A stretch of DNA of 64,000 bases from Gimesia aquarii (GCF_007748175.1 NZ_CP037422.1:4086327-4150326), one strand, 5' to 3'. Counted from the stretch's first letter, positions 47,418 to 56,522 are shown. A program made the numbers and translations. The notes: generated from the letters alone by a model not told the origin.

Positions 47418-47753
47418 TTCGAGTGAATAAGGCCTTGTAAACAAATAATGCTGCTTAAATACGGAATTGCTTCGACATCTCGAGAAAAACGAAAAATGGA
47501 ACGTAGGACATCTGAATCAATTCAAACTATCGTTTCCGTGCCAATTGAGTCAATAGGTCTCTTCAATCGAATGACTTTAACCGAAAAATTGAAACGCGGG
47601 TACAGGACATAAAACCAGCAGATCAAATCTTCAAATGTAAAAACTATGATAGAACATGGTCAGTGGTCAAGCATAGGGCAATCGAATGAATATTTGCATT
47701 TGCTTTGTGAGACCGGGAGGTTTCAAAGGCCAAACCCTTCCTGATGTGCCACG
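47418..47753. other. intergenic region upstream of the PAL gene
   Basis: No gene is seen. It holds the candidate minus-strand promoter described separately. A short GGTTT/AAACC stem near 47718-47736 lacks a T-run, so no terminator is called for the preceding dehydrogenase gene. Confidence 0.4.
47643..47670 (-). promoter_or_regulatory. candidate sigma70-type promoter for the PAL-PKS gene run
   Basis: On the minus strand TTGACC (47670-47665) is followed after 16 bases by CATAGT (47648-47643). This is a good -35 and a moderate -10. It would give a leader of about 220 bases before the PAL start. Consensus matching only. Confidence 0.3.
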
Positions 47754-50700
47754 TTATTTCAGATACTCAAGTATCTCGCTATAAGTCGCGGTGCGGTCCA
47801 GCGGTTTCTCTACAGGTAAATCATGGATCAAAACGGCGTAAGAAAGATGAAGTGGTTCACCTTTTTTCACCCAGGTTTTTGTATAGGGTTCTTTCCGCTC
47901 CCTGGGCTGTTTCGGAAACGGGTTTGTGACAACGATGCCGTAATCGCGTGCATGCAACCAGGAAGGCCGGAAATTTTTGGGATTGGGAACGACCATCAAA
48001 CCAACTTGCCTGTCTCCGATGGTTCCGGAATAGTCAAACCATTTTGCTTCTTTACCCCACATCGCAGCCGCATTTTTTTTGCCTAGATCATTCAAAATTG
48101 ATCCGTTACCTCCTTGAACGCGGAGAGGTGATGCCACCCGAACCGCCAAACCGGATTCTTCCTGGTCTCCAAAATAGAAATCACGTTGATCAGACTGAAA
48201 GGTGGCATCGATTCGCAGCAGTATGCCAGCAGGTACTCGATCAAAGTGATATTTAGTAATTTCGCTACAAACCAACTCTGATTGATCTTCACTTTTGTAG
48301 AGATTTCGGACTATAAAATTCCCCGATTTTTTTGTGCCCGTTGGTGGTTTGATAAAACCGTCAAAAACAACATCCGCTTTTAAGCGCCAGTAATCATTCC
48401 CATTCACATCACCAAATCCAATCCAGATTCCAGGATGCATGATCGGATGAATTATGCCTTGCTCACCCGAATATCCTGGATCAATATCATCGGGTCTGCG
48501 AGGTGGAAAATTTCGTGTCACTTGAATTCCACGGTGAGTCTTCACATTTACCAATGCGCGGCGCGTCAGTTTTTTTGACTTTTTGAGATAGGTTGCAATA
48601 CGTTGCTTACCAAAATTAATCTCGAGTTGATTAGGCTGATCAAGGAAAGAAAATCCCTTTCGGTCACCGGCAATTTTCTGCGTCATCAGCCATGAGACGA
48701 GATCGGCAATCTGCTGAGCTGTCATCAGCTTTTCAAATCCTGCAGGCATAGGAGAGACTTTCGTTCCTACACGTTCCTCAATCTCTGCTTTGAGTATGGT
48801 CGTGACCTCCCCCTTTGAATTCACCAGCTTCAACGAACGCCCCGACTCTTCGAGTACTGCGCCACTATAAACTTTACCATTAACAGTAGCGATTTGCTGT
48901 TGTGCGAACCCTTCTGTAATGACGGCGCTTGGTTTAATAATTGATTCAATTAGAACCTGAGGCGTTTTAGCACGTGAGCCGATATCTGACAGGTCGGGAG
49001 CAAGTACACTGCCACGGCCCTCCATTTGATGGCATTTCACACAGCCTGCACCACGCGGATGCAGGAATAACTCACGGCCTCGTTCGCTATCAGCAGAACC
49101 CATTAATGCGAGTACGTCATCTACTGTGACCGATTTTGCAACGGGAGTAGATGGAAGCAATTGGCGTTCGAAAAGCACAATATAGTTTCCTCGCCTTGAG
49201 TCAGACTCTGGATGATTTGTATTTCCCCCCAGCTGAATTTGCCCTTCAGAAAAACGTTTTCTGTAAAAACGAAATACAGCGTCCGTGGTCTTCACTTCAA
49301 GCCCAGTCTCTTCAAATCCGTCAATCTGTCCGATTTTCATCCATGCCAGTGGGCTGGTACATCGGATATCTACCCCCACCAATACTGAGACCTCTTCAGC
49401 GGAGGTCATCTTCAACCATCCCGTGCCACTGGATCGATCATCATGATTGACAGTTTGCAGAAATGGCATCCCCCGTAATTCAACGGGAACTTGAGTGACT
49501 CGATAATCACGATCCGTATAGTGCCGCTTTCCAATCATTAATCCCGTCCAGTCAATCGAATAGGCGCGATTGCTTTTTACTCTGATGTCAGAAATAAATG
49601 CACGGTGTTTATAAGGAGGAATATGTCTAATGCGATATTCCCCTGAGGAAATGCGACCAGCCTGTGTGTTCTCTTGTGCCACAGCAACTTTCAGCGTCAT
49701 CGTTTGATCGATTTTGATCGGCCCCCTATAACGAGTTGAAGTATTGACCGGACTAGAGCCATCGAGTGTGTAAGTTAACACTCCTCCGGGTATTGATGTC
49801 TTCAACGAAACACTGATGGGCTCGTGATATTCACCCGGCGGAGGGCTCATTACGACAAGGGGTTTCGCACTTCCCGTTTTTACGAGCCAACTTTCCACTA
49901 AATCTGAAACACGTTTATCATGATCGGTTCGATAAGCTAACACCTCTTCGGCTGTGATGGCATCATCTTGAAACAGTCCCAGAAGTGCTCCCAACCGGAC
50001 ATTTGCATGCGGATTGTCTATCCATGCTTTTCGAGATTCTGGACTACTGAGTTCTCTCAATGCGTTCCAGAGGGAATAAAATATCACGCGATCCTCCTCG
50101 CGTTTTAATTGATCCAGCAATTGGGGGACCCATTGAGATTGATTTGCCTGCCAGATCGCTTGAACCACTTCGTGACGCAGTCTCGGCTGCGTTGCTGAGA
50201 GCTGTTCCTTAACAATATCCGGTAATTGCCTTTGCTTGCCAAATTGACGAACACGAAATGCAAGAATCCGCAAGGCTTGAATTCGCATGTTTTTCGGAGC
50301 ATTCGCATTACCTGTCAAAGCAGCCAAAAACTGTTCAATGGATGGGTCGTCCGGGGAGAGTCTCCCCAGTGTCCACAATGCCCATGTTTGCTCTGCTCTG
50401 GTGAGTTTACCTTCATTCAGCCTGGCTAACAGATAAGATTGGGATTCTGCACCACGGCGGACGAACTCTGCTTGTGCGTCAGTTCTCCAGGCAGGAAGGT
50501 GCGTTCCAAGATCTTCAAACAGTTCATCATGTGACCATTCTGCCAACGGCTTCAGGCGATGTTTTTGCTTCCACTCAATCAGCGGGTTTGTCTTATATCG
50601 AATTCGATAAACACGGCCGACATCGACCTGCTTGCCTGCTTTGACGGTTGAGCCATAGGCATGCCCCCAACTCAAAATATAGAGCGCACCATCTGGCCCT

Positions 50701-51860
50701 ACTTCGACATCCGTAGGATCGAAGACACGGCCTGAACTACTCGGTAAAGAACGACCTCCTTCAGCATGTGCAAATACAGTGGGAGATTTCCCTTTTGCTC
50801 TCATCAACGCCCCATCCCATTGAGGGCGGAACAGATAGACTTCGCGACGCATCCAGTCATTAACAAAAAAAACGTTTTGGTATTCAGCCGGAAAGTGCTT
50901 CGCATGATAGTGAATGACACCGCTTCCCGATCCTTCAAATAATGGGCTACTGGCGGGAACTGTGGGTAGGTGCCCTACACCAGTCCAATGATAACTCCAC
51001 GGGTGCCCCCAACCGAAATGAGCACCATAAAAGGGAGCGAAGATTTTATCTCCGTGTGTCTGATCATTATCGGTACCAAGCCAGTCAAATCCATCGTCAA
51101 ATGTAATATCCCACGGATTACGGAACCCACGTGATACAATCTCCAGATTGCGGCCATCCGGATCACACCGCAAAATACCTCCCTGTTGGCCCCAGTCGTC
51201 AGCAGGCGTATGATATTTTTTTTGGTATTCTCCTTTCTTGAACACCTCAATGGTTGTGTAGTCTGGAGCCCCCTCTGGTGAGGGTAGACCCCACAGCTCA
51301 CGAAATGCTTTGGGAGCGAGTTGATCAAGCCGGTTATACCCTTTGGAATTCCCCTTGGACATATAGAGTTTTCCATCCGGGCCAAAGTTCAAACCATGTA
51401 GTGCATGTTCCAGATTACCCAGTCCTGTATAGACGCGGACATACTCGTCAGCTTCATCATCACCATCCAGGTCGCGTACGATTGTGAGATCAGGGGCGTT
51501 TGCAACCCATAAATCACGGCCTTTCCATGCAAGACCCTGAATGCAATTGAATCCTTCTGCGAAGCGCTTCGTGCGGTCTATGGTACCATCCTGATTATCA
51601 TCGATCAGAATATCGATATGATCACCGGGAGATTCTGGTGATGGTGCGCGCCACTGCGGCCCCTGTCCCACAAAAATCCGACCAAGTCGGTCAAATGCCA
51701 TCACACAAGGATTTCTGACAGCTGGCTCTTTGGCAACAACCTCAACCGCAAAACCTTCAGGAACGACTGGCAATAAATCGGTTTCTTCAGCAATTACCGC
51801 TGCACAACTAAATAACGAAGTGCAAGCAATCATGTAACGTGTCAGAGAGTGGTAAAACAT
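47754..51860 (-). CDS. PVC-type haem-binding dehydrogenase (sugar dehydrogenase-like propeller + HEAT + cytochrome c)
   Basis: Predicted exported protein of 1368 residues. Signal peptide about 1-24; a membrane-bound-dehydrogenase/PQQ-sugar-dehydrogenase-like beta-propeller about 30-420 (VEVVAKEPAVRNPCVMAFD, FRNPWDITFD, DVEVGPDGALYILSWGHAYG in parts); HEAT-like helices about 440-660; a chitobiase C-terminal-like domain about 665-735 (TYTLDGSSPVN); a Pirellula/Verrucomicrobium-type haem domain with CVKCH (Cys940, Cys943, His944); and a C-terminal beta-rich DUF6797-like region about 1095-1360. Such proteins are proposed to oxidise sugars or polymers in the periplasm, passing electrons to the attached cytochrome. 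The substrate is unknown. It lies 49 bp after a LacI-type regulator on the same strand, suggesting carbohydrate-responsive control. Confidence 0.88.
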   Translation of the reverse strand: MFYHSLTRYMIACTSLFSCAAVIAEETDLLPVVPEGFAVEVVAKEPAVRNPCVMAFDRLGRIFVGQGPQWRAPSPESPGDHIDILIDDNQDGTIDRTKRFAEGFNCIQGLAWKGRDLWVANAPDLTIVRDLDGDDEADEYVRVYTGLGNLEHALHGLNFGPDGKLYMSKGNSKGYNRLDQLAPKAFRELWGLPSPEGAPDYTTIEVFKKGEYQKKYHTPADDWGQQGGILRCDPDGRNLEIVSRGFRNPWDITFDDGFDWLGTDNDQTHGDKIFAPFYGAHFGWGHPWSYHWTGVGHLPTVPASSPLFEGSGSGVIHYHAKHFPAEYQNVFFVNDWMRREVYLFRPQWDGALMRAKGKSPTVFAHAEGGRSLPSSSGRVFDPTDVEVGPDGALYILSWGHAYGSTVKAGKQVDVGRVYRIRYKTNPLIEWKQKHRLKPLAEWSHDELFEDLGTHLPAWRTDAQAEFVRRGAESQSYLLARLNEGKLTRAEQTWALWTLGRLSPDDPSIEQFLAALTGNANAPKNMRIQALRILAFRVRQFGKQRQLPDIVKEQLSATQPRLRHEVVQAIWQANQSQWVPQLLDQLKREEDRVIFYSLWNALRELSSPESRKAWIDNPHANVRLGALLGLFQDDAITAEEVLAYRTDHDKRVSDLVESWLVKTGSAKPLVVMSPPPGEYHEPISVSLKTSIPGGVLTYTLDGSSPVNTSTRYRGPIKIDQTMTLKVAVAQENTQAGRISSGEYRIRHIPPYKHRAFISDIRVKSNRAYSIDWTGLMIGKRHYTDRDYRVTQVPVELRGMPFLQTVNHDDRSSGTGWLKMTSAEEVSVLVGVDIRCTSPLAWMKIGQIDGFEETGLEVKTTDAVFRFYRKRFSEGQIQLGGNTNHPESDSRRGNYIVLFERQLLPSTPVAKSVTVDDVLALMGSADSERGRELFLHPRGAGCVKCHQMEGRGSVLAPDLSDIGSRAKTPQVLIESIIKPSAVITEGFAQQQIATVNGKVYSGAVLEESGRSLKLVNSKGEVTTILKAEIEERVGTKVSPMPAGFEKLMTAQQIADLVSWLMTQKIAGDRKGFSFLDQPNQLEINFGKQRIATYLKKSKKLTRRALVNVKTHRGIQVTRNFPPRRPDDIDPGYSGEQGIIHPIMHPGIWIGFGDVNGNDYWRLKADVVFDGFIKPPTGTKKSGNFIVRNLYKSEDQSELVCSEITKYHFDRVPAGILLRIDATFQSDQRDFYFGDQEESGLAVRVASPLRVQGGNGSILNDLGKKNAAAMWGKEAKWFDYSGTIGDRQVGLMVVPNPKNFRPSWLHARDYGIVVTNPFPKQPRERKEPYTKTWVKKGEPLHLSYAVLIHDLPVEKPLDRTATYSEILEYLK

Positions 51861-51909
51861 AAAGCAGTTCCAGGAGTGTCGATGAGGTAAAGTAACAAGG
51901 TTTCATTCT

Positions 51910-52971
51910 CTATGTCAGATCAGTGACAGACATCCCTTCCACCAAACATGGTTGGACAGAAACATTCACAGCAGGTGTCTCTGGGTGAGACATGCGCCAG
52001 ATAAGCTGTTCCACTGCCTGACGGCCGATCTGCTCTGCACAGATATCAATGGTAGTCACCTCAGGATAAAGGCCGGTTAACAGTGGTACTTCATTATTAC
52101 AGGAAATCAGACTCAAATCTTTCCCAATCAATAAACCACGTCGCGTGCAGGCGCGATAGACCAGTGCCGCAATGGAATCGGCGGGAACAAACACTGCAGT
52201 CGGTTGACGTTTCAGCTTCAATAAACGACCTACCAGCCTGTCTACCAGTTCAACATCCTCAACTGATTTGAGAGGTAGACCCCAGTCGGCATCTTTACCG
52301 AAAATGTTTTCAAGTGTCGCACCTCCCTGAGTGGCATGCCATGTGAAACTCGCACAACGTTGACCAAGTGTCACATGATTTGGTTTAGGATCAAGAATGG
52401 CAATTCGTTGATGTCCTCGCGAAAGCAGATATTCAGCCGCCAGACGACCGATTTCGGAATCATTCGACTCGACCACATCTCCCCAATCTGCTTTTTGGGG
52501 ACGTCCCAAAAACCAGACCGTAGGAATTTCGCGTAGACGCTGAATCAATTTTTGATCGGCGTTCGAGATCAACTCCGTCTGAAGCGCGCCTTTTGCCAGT
52601 ATACCATGCACCTGTTTCCGAGAGAGAACATCCGGTAATCGATCTACCAAAGGAAGATCTGCTAAAAGTACATTCGCTCCCTCTTCAGTCAGAGCTGATT
52701 CTGTACCGTGAATCCCACTTGCCACTGATGGTAAAGAGGCCAACGAACGATCCATCCCAAGCAGAAGCATTGCTATGTTTCTTCTGAGTAAACGCTTGCC
52801 TTCAGGCAAGGATTTTCGCCGACGCAAGCGAGTATAATTGAGTTTTTTGATGACTTTCATGACACGTTCTGTCGTTTCAGCTGAAACATTTGGCTCACCA
52901 GCCAACACACGACTGACAGTGCCTATCGAAACTTCGGCTGCCTTAGCAACATCTTTCACAGTGACTTGCAT
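51910..52971 (-). CDS. LacI family transcriptional regulator
   Basis: Predicted 353-residue DNA-binding repressor or activator. The N-terminal helix-turn-helix (VTVKDVAKAAEVSIGTVSRV) is standard, and a periplasmic-binding-protein-like sensor domain follows (LLLGMDRSLASLPSVASGI in part, AEYLLSRGHQRIAIL, YPEVTTIDICAEQIGRQAVE). The usual hinge helix NxxARxL is replaced by a strongly basic stretch (TRLRRRKSLPEGKRLLRR). The start at 52971 is chosen over 53001 for a GGAG 5-6 bases upstream and because the helix-turn-helix then begins at residue 3, as in the family. It precedes the PVC-type dehydrogenase by 49 bp and probably regulates it and itself through the palindromes upstream. Effector probably a sugar; not identifiable. 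Confidence 0.92.
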   Translation of the reverse strand: MQVTVKDVAKAAEVSIGTVSRVLAGEPNVSAETTERVMKVIKKLNYTRLRRRKSLPEGKRLLRRNIAMLLLGMDRSLASLPSVASGIHGTESALTEEGANVLLADLPLVDRLPDVLSRKQVHGILAKGALQTELISNADQKLIQRLREIPTVWFLGRPQKADWGDVVESNDSEIGRLAAEYLLSRGHQRIAILDPKPNHVTLGQRCASFTWHATQGGATLENIFGKDADWGLPLKSVEDVELVDRLVGRLLKLKRQPTAVFVPADSIAALVYRACTRRGLLIGKDLSLISCNNEVPLLTGLYPEVTTIDICAEQIGRQAVEQLIWRMSHPETPAVNVSVQPCLVEGMSVTDLT

Positions 52972-53004
52972 AATTTCTCCTGAATGAAATTTCCGAATCA
53001 ATAT

Positions 53005-53031
53005 ACCATTTATTTCATTGAAATAAATGGT
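53005..53031. promoter_or_regulatory. 27-bp perfect palindrome overlapping the regulator's promoter
   Basis: Arms ACCATTTATTTCA and TGAAATAAATGGT are exact inverted repeats of 13 bp around one central base. On the minus strand it directly abuts TATATT (53004-52999), a good -10 element about 30 bases before the LacI-type gene's start. The palindrome would therefore cover the -35/spacer region, consistent with an autoregulatory operator. No T-run follows, so a terminator is unlikely. Confidence 0.55.
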
Positions 53032-53184
53032 GAAACAGGAAAATCGTCATAAAAATCAACAATTGTTAATGAAAGAATTTCATCAGTTGATTGAATAATT
53101 TGTTTTCACACTTCAAAAAATGGACCCGTTCAGGATTCAGACTTTCATGATTATCACACTTAATTCATTTGCATCACTCAATTC

Positions 53185-53198
53185 TGAAAACGTTTTCA
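53185..53198. promoter_or_regulatory. LacI-family operator candidate
   Basis: TGAAAACGTTTTCA is a perfect 14-bp palindrome with a central CG. It matches the LacI/GalR/CcpA operator form TGnAAnCGnTTnCA very well. It lies 214 bp upstream of the LacI-type gene and 293 bp upstream of the divergent diadenylate-cyclase-like gene, so it could serve either. Confidence 0.6.
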
Positions 53199-53490
53199 TA
53201 CCTCCGACTGATTCATTTTACGCAAGTTTTTAAAAAGAGATTTGATGACCTCAGATTAAGAATGGTTGATTCTCATCTTGGGATTAACCATCTCAACTCG
53301 AACACCTCAAGTTGATCCAAGACTTGCCTGGTCAGGCCAAAGTGCTATTATGAAAGTGATGAGTACTCCATCTCACAGTCAGAAGTGACTATTTGCTAAT
53401 TCGAACGGCATATCAATCATCTTCGAGGTGTGCTGACGACACAAGGACAGCTGAGCTACGTGGCTAAATATCTACCGAATGGAGTGAATC

Positions 53491-54777
53491 ATGATGGAGC
53501 ATGAACTGTCTGCGTATCCTGATGTGATGGCGAAAGCGCTTGTGGATCGCTGGCAAGAAGCAATGTATCCGCCTGAAGACTTACCATCACAAAAAAGTAT
53601 TGCCGCTTTACTCGACACGATGTATCAGGCGAGTTTACTCCGTGAAGAAGGCAACGCAGTACGATGCCGCATTATCGTTGCACCGGCGAGCGACTTTGCT
53701 AACGAACTTTCTGTAGGCGACAGCCAATTACATGTGCTGCGATTTACGGAACCTTGCGAGTTCACACCTCATGAGTTGAGGAAACTTGCTGCAGCAGCCG
53801 GATACTATCGCGCACTGCTGGCCGTTGACGTCTCAGCTGAGGGCGCAATGTCGATCTGGGGAATGATTGTCACCGGAACAACCTGGATCAATCAAGTGGA
53901 AGACGACCGGATCCGTCATTCATTGTTACCAGATCGTCTTGTGATCCAATGCCTGGGTCCCGGTCATATCATCGTAGCAGCAGGGAATGCTCGAATCTTA
54001 GAGTCTCTGAGCGGCAAATTATTAACCGATGGTTTTGATCCATTTCGTTCAAATTGGTTACCTCAGAAATTCGGCTCCGTTCGTACATCGCTGTTGGCAG
54101 AATTGGACGAACTCATTCCTGATTCTGAAAAGAGCAACACACGGATGTGCGAATCGTTTGTGAAAGATATCGCGCAAAGTGTAGTCCGACGAATCTTGCG
54201 TCTTGTTCGTAACCGAGGCCATGGTGGAATGCTGGTCTATCTGCCAGAAGAGAAAAATGACAGCCCCTTGCTGGATCAGTGGTTTCGTTTTCGAGTACGA
54301 TTTGAGCAGGATGACTCGATCAATCGATTTCGCCGTCTGATGTTAAGCCTGATGAAACGAGGACGAGAAGTCGGACAGGCGCGCGGGCTTGAGGTTGTCA
54401 CCTGGTATGATTACCTTCAAATGCAGGATGCTGAATTGGCTGAACTTGATAAAGCATTAATCGAACTCGGACACTTCTTCACTGACTTGATGAATATCGA
54501 CGGATCACTCGTGCTTGACCGTAGTTTTCGATTGATTGGTTTTGGCGGAGAGATACTCGGTGATTCACACACGGCAACAATTCACCGCGCACTAGACCTG
54601 GAAGGAGAACGGTCTGTTATTGAAAGAGCAGATTCGTCGGGCACCCGACATCGTTCTGCTTATCGACTGGTCTGTGGCTTACAAGATGCCATTGCCGTCG
54701 TCGTCTCTCAAGACGGCGAAGTTCGATTCGTCGCTCACCACAACAACAAACTAACTTACTGGCCTTATCTGCCTTAA
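53491..54777 (+). CDS. DACNV sensor-diadenylate cyclase-like protein (predicted c-di-AMP synthase)
   Basis: Predicted soluble protein of 428 residues. The N-terminal ~300 residues match the DACNV-type sensor region that accompanies diadenylate cyclase domains. The C-terminal ~110 residues carry the two DAC signatures: IDGSLVLDRSFRLIGFGGEI (the DGA motif appears as DGS, 337-339) and GTRHRSA (384-390) followed by LQDAIAVVVSQDGEVRF. In known DAC enzymes (DisA, CdaA) the DGA aspartate and the RHR arginines bind ATP and metal to make cyclic di-AMP. The Ala-to-Ser change in DGA is conservative, so activity is plausible. No transmembrane segment or DisA DNA-binding domain is seen. It lies 32 bp before a nucleotide-sensor redox fusion gene, probably in one operon. 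Confidence 0.75.
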   Translation: MMEHELSAYPDVMAKALVDRWQEAMYPPEDLPSQKSIAALLDTMYQASLLREEGNAVRCRIIVAPASDFANELSVGDSQLHVLRFTEPCEFTPHELRKLAAAAGYYRALLAVDVSAEGAMSIWGMIVTGTTWINQVEDDRIRHSLLPDRLVIQCLGPGHIIVAAGNARILESLSGKLLTDGFDPFRSNWLPQKFGSVRTSLLAELDELIPDSEKSNTRMCESFVKDIAQSVVRRILRLVRNRGHGGMLVYLPEEKNDSPLLDQWFRFRVRFEQDDSINRFRRLMLSLMKRGREVGQARGLEVVTWYDYLQMQDAELAELDKALIELGHFFTDLMNIDGSLVLDRSFRLIGFGGEILGDSHTATIHRALDLEGERSVIERADSSGTRHRSAYRLVCGLQDAIAVVVSQDGEVRFVAHHNNKLTYWPYLP

Positions 54778-54809
54778 TAAATTGATCTAATAAGAGGATG
54801 TCATTAGTC

Positions 54810-56447
54810 ATGACTTACCAAAATGCCGAAGAAATTGCGTTTCCCAAGTTGTCTGACGAAGTTATGCATCAGGTTGGCGAATTGGGAACACTGGAGACGT
54901 TCGAAAATGGAAAATCTTTAATCGAAATCGGTCAAAAGGAATATCCATTCTGTCTGATTGTCTCTGGGGAAGTTGCAATCATAGATACGACAACTGGTCA
55001 AACGCGAGAAGTGGTGACCCATGGTCCCGGTGGGTTCATCGGAGACGTAGATATTCTGACAGGTCGACCCGCCGTCATCTCAGCGATTGCGAAATGCAAA
55101 ACACAGGCATATATCATCAATGCGACTAAGGTAAGGCGCTTGCTTAATGAAATTCCCGACTTGAGCGAACTATTACTCGAAGCCTTTCAAATGCGACGTC
55201 GTATGCTGGAAGCTTCAGAGTTTCTTGGCACCCGTGTCATTGGAACGGCACAGTCAAAGGAGACCGCCAAAATTCGAGAATTCTTTTACAAGAATCATGT
55301 ACCTCATACGTTCTTTGATGTCGCGGAAGAGGAAGGCCATCAACAGTTGTGCCAATTGGATGCTACCATCGAAGATGTGCCAGTTGTGGCCTGCAGCGGA
55401 CACGTCGCGAAAAAACCATCTATCATCAAGATCGCGGAATGTCTTGGTATTTCGCGGGAAGTCGAAACAACACCTTATGATTTTGTGATTGTCGGTGCTG
55501 GACCGGCTGGTTTAGCTGCAGCAGTGTATGCCGCTTCTGAAGGAATCAAAACACTCGTGATTGATAGTATTGGTCCGGGCGGTCAAGCGGGAGGCAGTTC
55601 CAAGATTGAAAATTTCATCGGTTTTCCTTCAGGTCTCAGTGGTGCGGAGCTGGCAAACCGCGGGTACTTGCAAGCTCTGAAATTTGGAGCACAATTCACA
55701 TCACCGGTCTCAGTGAAAACAATACGGCAGGATGAAAACGGCGATCATCTGCTCGATCTCTGTACCGGACAAACAGCCAGAGCCAAGTGTGTTCTGGCAG
55801 CGACAGGTGTGACGTATCGACAACTTGATCTTGAAGGATGTCGTCGACTTGAAGGTGCCGGAGTTTATTATGCCGCAACATCAGTAGAAGCACGCGTGTG
55901 TCGCGACTCTACCGCAATCATTGTAGGTAGTGGCAATTCTGCAGGTCAGGCCGCCATGTTCCTTGCCGACCATGCCAGTCATGTCAAGATGCTGATTCGG
56001 GGCGATGAGTTAGGAAAAGGAATGTCTTCCTACCTGTGCAACCGCATTCTCAAACATAAAGGTATTGAAGTGATTCCCGATACGGAAATCAGTGGGATCA
56101 ACGGAGACCAATATGTTGAGTCCGTTCTTGTAAGGAACAACAAAACGGAAGCCGAAGACCAACTTGATTGTACAGGAGTATTTATTTTTATTGGTGCGCG
56201 TCCTCATACCGACTGGCTCCCCGAATCTGTTCGTCGTGACGAAAAAGGTTTTGTGTTAACTGGTTCTGCAATTCATAATGACGAATTCTGGACGCAAGAC
56301 AGAACCCCATGCGATCTTGAAACAACATGTCCGGGGATCCTCGCCGCTGGTGATGTGCGCTCTGGTACAACCAAGCGATGTGGCTTCGCAGTCGGCGACG
56401 GCTCTCTTGCCGTCACCTGTGTTCATCGATACCTGAACCAAATTTGA
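54810..56447 (+). CDS. cyclic-nucleotide-binding domain - glutaredoxin-like - thioredoxin reductase-like fusion
   Basis: Predicted cytoplasmic flavoprotein of 545 residues (ATG at 54810; an ATG at 54798 adds four residues). Residues about 20-135 form a CRP-like cyclic-nucleotide-binding domain. The phosphate cassette reads GFIGDVDILTGRPAVISA, with Arg86 at the phosphate-binding position. Residues about 145-215 resemble a thioredoxin/glutaredoxin fold without a CxxC. From about 222 onward is a thioredoxin-reductase-like body with the FAD site VGAGPAG (228-234), GGQAGGSSKIENFIGFP and the NAD(P)H site VGSGNSAG. The redox-active CATC of true thioredoxin reductases is replaced (YYAATSVEARVC), so it cannot reduce thioredoxin in the classical way and may be an NAD(P)H oxidoreductase gated by a nucleotide. 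Likely co-transcribed with the cyclase-like gene. Confidence 0.85.
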   Translation: MTYQNAEEIAFPKLSDEVMHQVGELGTLETFENGKSLIEIGQKEYPFCLIVSGEVAIIDTTTGQTREVVTHGPGGFIGDVDILTGRPAVISAIAKCKTQAYIINATKVRRLLNEIPDLSELLLEAFQMRRRMLEASEFLGTRVIGTAQSKETAKIREFFYKNHVPHTFFDVAEEEGHQQLCQLDATIEDVPVVACSGHVAKKPSIIKIAECLGISREVETTPYDFVIVGAGPAGLAAAVYAASEGIKTLVIDSIGPGGQAGGSSKIENFIGFPSGLSGAELANRGYLQALKFGAQFTSPVSVKTIRQDENGDHLLDLCTGQTARAKCVLAATGVTYRQLDLEGCRRLEGAGVYYAATSVEARVCRDSTAIIVGSGNSAGQAAMFLADHASHVKMLIRGDELGKGMSSYLCNRILKHKGIEVIPDTEISGINGDQYVESVLVRNNKTEAEDQLDCTGVFIFIGARPHTDWLPESVRRDEKGFVLTGSAIHNDEFWTQDRTPCDLETTCPGILAAGDVRSGTTKRCGFAVGDGSLAVTCVHRYLNQI

Positions 56448-56522
56448 TCTAATTCACAGAACACTATGTTTAAAAACAGGACGGTTTCTTAGCAAGAACG
56501 AGTTACTAATCTGCCTCCATAT

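Larger units (their letters stand above)
52972..53490. other. divergent regulatory region between LacI-type and cyclase genes
   Basis: No gene is seen in this AT-rich stretch. It holds the two palindromes listed separately plus a short AACAATTGTT palindrome (53058-53067). The last ~150 bases before the rightward gene contain no consensus promoter that I can defend. Confidence 0.5.

Noticed and set aside
47718-47736. GGTTT/AAACC stem as terminator of the PVC-type dehydrogenase gene
   Set aside because: Stem of five base pairs without a T-run; too weak to call.
54810-56447. Ordinary thioredoxin reductase (trxB)
   Set aside because: The CxxC redox motif is missing and extra nucleotide-binding and glutaredoxin-like domains precede the reductase body.
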